Assembly (NCBI GenBank): GCA_020697635.1 | Contig: JAEHCT010000041.1 | Span: 1-8,696 of the forward strand | DNA from: Candidatus Bathyarchaeota archaeon | GTDB taxonomy: Archaea; Thermoproteota; Bathyarchaeia; TCS64 | Reading direction: 5' to 3' | Length of the DNA stretch: 8,696 nucleotides | Made by a program: the position numbers and the translations under genes | The notes under the pieces: model-generated | The model's input: the letters and a program-made list of their open reading frames with translations, nothing else | What the model was told of the DNA's origin: nothing | Database searches by the model: none | Shown: positions 6,097-8,696 of the stretch, one piece after another | Layout of the letters: each line of letters starts with the position of its first letter | Position numbering within the stretch: position 1 is the first letter of the stretch

Positions 6097-6783
6097 ATGG
6101 AGAACAACGCCGAGATAGTCACCATCTACGTGATGGGTAAGAAGCACAATGTGCCGGGCGACCTCACCATAATGAAGGCCATGGAGTACGCCGGACACCA
6201 GTTCACGAGGGGAGCGGGGTGCAGAGGCGGCTACTGCGGAGCCTGTGCGACCCTCTACAGGAAGAAGGGAAGCTACAAGCTGGAGGGCGCACTCGCGTGC
6301 CAGAAGATAGTAGAGGACGGCATGTACATCGCCCAGATTCCCTTCAACCCGGCCGAGAAGACCACGTACAGCCTCGACGAGCTGAGGCCCGACGCCAACA
6401 CCATTCTGGAGTACTACCCTGAGTTGAGCAGGTGCCTCGCATGCAACACATGCACTAAGGCCTGCCCGCAGGACATCATGGTGATGGACTACGTGCAGGC
6501 GAGCCTGAGGGGTGACATAGAGCAGGCCGCCAAGCTGAGCTTCGACTGCATCAGCTGCGGTCTCTGCGCTGTAAGGTGTCCCGCTGAGATAGTTCCCTAT
6601 AACGTGGGGCAGCTGGCTCGACGGCTCTACGCTCGCTACGTCGACGGCCCGTCCCAGCATGTCCTAGACCGCGTCAAGGAGGTCGAGGAAGGCAAGTTCG
6701 ACGAGGGTATCAAGGAGCTGAAGAATATGGACAAGGCGGCGCTTCAGGAGCGCTACGAGACGAGGGAGAAGATTCTGGAATGA
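6097..6783 (+). CDS. FrdB/TfrB-like iron-sulfur subunit of a fumarate reductase
   Basis: This 228-residue protein carries electrons to the flavoprotein encoded next. The N-terminal domain is a plant-type [2Fe-2S] ferredoxin with C42, C47, C50 and C68. The C-terminal domain has two C-x2-C-x2-C-x3-CP motifs, C113/C116/C119/C123 and C151/C154/C157/C161. Standard SdhB/FrdB proteins have one [4Fe-4S] and one [3Fe-4S] cluster; the fourth cysteine in the last motif and the short spacing between motifs point to two [4Fe-4S] clusters, more like the N-terminal part of TfrB. The tail after residue 185 is charged and probably helical. The ATG is 3 nt after the hdrB stop, with GGAGG at 6084-6088; the stop overlaps the next start as ATGA. 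The lack of an attached CCG domain is the main difference from TfrB. Confidence 0.87.
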   Translation: MENNAEIVTIYVMGKKHNVPGDLTIMKAMEYAGHQFTRGAGCRGGYCGACATLYRKKGSYKLEGALACQKIVEDGMYIAQIPFNPAEKTTYSLDELRPDANTILEYYPELSRCLACNTCTKACPQDIMVMDYVQASLRGDIEQAAKLSFDCISCGLCAVRCPAEIVPYNVGQLARRLYARYVDGPSQHVLDRVKEVEEGKFDEGIKELKNMDKAALQERYETREKILE

Positions 6784-8432
6784 GCGACTACGAGAGCGGC
6801 TACCCGGACTACATGCGTGAGAGCCTCGAAAAGGTGGCGGCCACGAGGGCGAGCCGCGTCGGTAAGAGCTTCAAGGCCATGACGGCCGAGGAGAAGGACA
6901 AGATCCTCAGGGACTTTCACCCAGACTGGAAGATGGACCAGAAGAGGGGGCTCAAGGTGGGCCCCAGCAAGGGGCAGCTCATGCCCCACGAAGTGGTTGA
7001 CATCCTCGAGGCGCACAGCATCATAAAGCCCGAGGACATCGACCTGTCCAGCATCGACTACGACATCGACGTACTCATAATAGGGGCAGGAGGAGCCGGG
7101 CTGAGCGCCGCTATCCTCGCCCATGACAGCGGCATCGGCCCGGACAAGATACTCATCGTCCAGAAGCTGCGGCTAGGCGACGCCAACAGCAAGATGAGCC
7201 AGGGCGGCATACAGGCCGCCGACGCGCCCAACGACAGCCCCACCATCCACTACCTGGACATCATCGGCGGCGGCCACTACGAGAACAAGCCGGAGCTAGT
7301 CGAGGCCATGGTCAATGACGGCCCCGACGTCATCAAGTGGCACGAGGAGCTGGGTGTCCTTTACGACAAGCTGGAGGACGGAACGATGCAGCTCGCCCCC
7401 GGCGGCGGCACCAGCAGGCTAAGGATGCACAGCTGCAAGGACTATACCGGCATGGAGATCACGCGGATCCTCATGGACGAGGTGCTCAACAGGCAGATAG
7501 GCTACGTCGAGTTCACCAGCGCGGTGGAGTTCGTCATGGACGACAAAGGCCAGGTCGCGGGGGCGGTGCTCTTCGACATGGACAGCGACGAGTACAAGAT
7601 CGCCCGAGCCAAGAGCACGATACTCGCCACGGGGGGCTTCGGTAGACTCCACATACAGAGCTTTGAGACCACCAACCACTACGGCGCAACAGGCGACGGC
7701 ATCATCATGGCGTACAGGGCAGGGGCAAACCTCATCCACCTCGACAGCACACAGTTCCACCCCACAGGCTCAGCCTACCCCGAACAGATCGTGGGGCAGC
7801 TCTGCACGGAGAAGCTGAGAGGCAGGGGCGCGCAGCCGGTCAACGTAGACGGCGAGCTGTTCGTGTATCCCCTTGAAACCCGCGACGTGGAGGCGTCTGC
7901 GCTCATACGCGAGTGCTTCGGAAGAGAAAACGGGGTAACCACCCCCTCGGGGATGAAGGGCGTCTGGCTCGACACGCCCCTCATAGACATCATCAACGGG
8001 GAGGGCACCATCGAGCGGGAGTTCGCCGCCATGTTCAGGAACTATAACAAGTTTGGCATCGACATAAGGAAGGAGCCCATGCTCGTCTTCCCGACCCTCC
8101 ACTACCAGAACGGCGGCGTCGAGATCAACGTCAGGTGCGAGACCAGCGTACCCGGCCTCTTTGCCGCCGGCGAGGTCTGTGGCGGGGTCCACGGTAAGAA
8201 CCGCCTCATGGGTAACAGCCAGCTTGACCTCTACGTCTTCGGGCGGAGGGCGGGGAAGGCGGGGGCTGAACGGGCGAAGACCACCAAGATAGGTAAACTC
8301 AACCTGGACCACCTGAAGCGGTATGAGAAAGGGCTTAAGGAGGGCGGCGTGGAGACCACGAGAAAGTCGCCCATGCTTCTCCCCGAGTACCGCGGAGAGA
8401 AGACCCTGGAGCATCAGCTGAAGCTACTGTAG
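6780..8432 (+). CDS. FrdA/TfrA-like flavoprotein, fumarate reductase catalytic subunit
   Basis: This 550-residue flavoprotein is predicted to reduce fumarate to succinate. The FAD-binding IIGAGGAG lies at 100-107, after an unusual 95-residue N-terminal extension. KMSQGGIQAA (138-147) replaces the usual block holding the FAD-linking histidine; N136 stands at that position, so the flavin should be non-covalent. The second FAD block is ATGGFGR (283-289). Catalytic residues of the family align: H327 in QFHPTG, E344 and R347 in TEKLRGRG, R368 in TRD, H441 in PTLHYQNGG and R475 in HGKNRLMGN. Only about 75 residues follow R475, so the C-terminal domain is shorter than in bacterial FrdA. L-aspartate oxidase shares the fold but does not fit the iron-sulfur partners. 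The direction (fumarate reduction or succinate oxidation) is inferred from context. It is translationally coupled to the preceding gene by an ATGA overlap. Confidence 0.9.
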   Translation: MSDYESGYPDYMRESLEKVAATRASRVGKSFKAMTAEEKDKILRDFHPDWKMDQKRGLKVGPSKGQLMPHEVVDILEAHSIIKPEDIDLSSIDYDIDVLIIGAGGAGLSAAILAHDSGIGPDKILIVQKLRLGDANSKMSQGGIQAADAPNDSPTIHYLDIIGGGHYENKPELVEAMVNDGPDVIKWHEELGVLYDKLEDGTMQLAPGGGTSRLRMHSCKDYTGMEITRILMDEVLNRQIGYVEFTSAVEFVMDDKGQVAGAVLFDMDSDEYKIARAKSTILATGGFGRLHIQSFETTNHYGATGDGIIMAYRAGANLIHLDSTQFHPTGSAYPEQIVGQLCTEKLRGRGAQPVNVDGELFVYPLETRDVEASALIRECFGRENGVTTPSGMKGVWLDTPLIDIINGEGTIEREFAAMFRNYNKFGIDIRKEPMLVFPTLHYQNGGVEINVRCETSVPGLFAAGEVCGGVHGKNRLMGNSQLDLYVFGRRAGKAGAERAKTTKIGKLNLDHLKRYEKGLKEGGVETTRKSPMLLPEYRGEKTLEHQLKLL

Positions 8433-8441
8433 GAAACCGAA

Positions 8442-8696
8442 ATGTCTGACGAGAAGATAGGCGTCTGGGTCTGCGAGTGCGGCGGCAACATAGGCGACGT
8501 GGTCGAGACCGAGAGAGTCGTAGACGCCATCAAGGGCGACGTCGCCTACGCGGAGGTGGAGAGGTACCTCTGCAGCAAGCCCAGCGTCGACGGCATAAAG
8601 GAGGCCGTAGAGAAGCAGGGGCTCGACAGAGTCGTGCTCGCCTGCTGCACCCCCAAGATGCACAGGACCACGTTCCTAAGTAACCTCGAGGAGAAG
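8442..8696 (+). CDS. hdrA: HdrA-like flavin/iron-sulfur subunit, N-terminal part (cut by window edge)
   Basis: An open frame of 85 codons runs to the last base without a stop. Its start, IGVWVCECGGNI at residues 6-17, followed by YLCS at 42-45 and DRVVLACCTPKMH at 62-74, is the characteristic N-terminal domain of HdrA, which carries an iron-sulfur site ahead of the FAD domain. Cysteines visible are C11, C13, C44, C68 and C69. In HdrABC complexes HdrA is the flavin subunit that takes electrons from a partner such as hydrogenase or formate dehydrogenase and bifurcates them to HdrB and ferredoxin. The ATG is 9 nt after the flavoprotein stop, with AGGA at 8431-8434 and a 7-nt spacer, so it belongs to the same operon. 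The FAD and ferredoxin domains lie outside the window, so bifurcation cannot be judged here. Confidence 0.85.
   Translation, partial: MSDEKIGVWVCECGGNIGDVVETERVVDAIKGDVAYAEVERYLCSKPSVDGIKEAVEKQGLDRVVLACCTPKMHRTTFLSNLEEK

Noticed and set aside
6079..6660. Minus-strand open frame (193 codons) opposite the FrdB-like gene
   Set aside because: The cysteine motifs and operon coupling fix the plus-strand gene; the antisense frame has no family features.
4775..6783. Type E quinone-linked succinate dehydrogenase (SdhE-like CCG subunit)
   Set aside because: Not fully excluded, but HdrC and HdrA in the same operon and the absence of a membrane or amphipathic anchor gene favour a soluble Hdr-linked enzyme.
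7770..8414. Minus-strand open frame (214 codons) opposite the C-terminal half of the flavoprotein
   Set aside because: Conserved catalytic residues lie in the plus-strand frame; the antisense frame is a by-product of codon bias.
6780..8432. L-aspartate oxidase (NadB) as the identity of the flavoprotein
   Set aside because: NadB also lacks the FAD-linking histidine, but it works without iron-sulfur partners. Translational coupling to a FrdB-like subunit, Hdr neighbours and divergent fumarase fit fumarate reductase much better.

Overview
The window looks like a piece of an archaeal chromosome. The gene set is archaeal: a TtuA/Ncs6-type tRNA thiolase next to a ubiquitin-like sulfur carrier, a NusB-NSUN RNA methyltransferase, a two-subunit class I fumarase, and Hdr-type iron-sulfur proteins. 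TATA-like boxes lie about 26-28 nt upstream of several start codons that have no ribosome-binding site, as expected for leaderless archaeal transcripts. GTG starts and frequent AGG and ATA codons fit too. Coding DNA is GC-rich by eye, whereas the first ~130 bases are strongly AT-rich. I cannot name the species. Nothing here (no mcr gene, for example) settles whether it is a methanogen.

Layout. Positions 1-282 hold no gene I can support: an AT-rich stretch and a T-rich possible terminator. Six genes run on the minus strand, read from right to left: fumarase beta (4648-4046), fumarase alpha (4043-3168), NusB-NSUN RNA m5C methyltransferase (3150-1828), MoaD/ThiS-like sulfur carrier (1794-1510), TtuA/Ncs6-like tRNA 2-thiolation enzyme (1482-562) and an 82-residue zinc-ribbon protein (531-283). 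A 126-bp divergent intergenic region (4649-4774) separates them from five tightly packed plus-strand genes: HdrC-like (4775-5194), HdrB-like (5191-6093), FrdB/TfrB-like iron-sulfur protein (6097-6783), FrdA/TfrA-like flavoprotein (6780-8432) and the first 85 codons of HdrA (8442-8696), cut by the window edge.

How they work together. The plus-strand operon interleaves a complete heterodisulfide-reductase set (HdrC, HdrB, HdrA) with a soluble fumarate reductase (FrdB, FrdA) and shows no membrane anchor inside the window. It resembles the methanogen thiol:fumarate reductase, but the parts fused in TfrB are separate here and HdrA is added. The likely role is fumarate reduction fed by, or coupled to, an HdrABC electron-transfer complex, possibly with flavin-based bifurcation or confurcation. 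The divergent fumarase would supply fumarate from malate. The remaining minus-strand genes form an RNA-modification group in which the MoaD-like protein is a plausible sulfur donor for the adjacent thiolase. The Hdr-fumarate reductase operon is the most interesting element.
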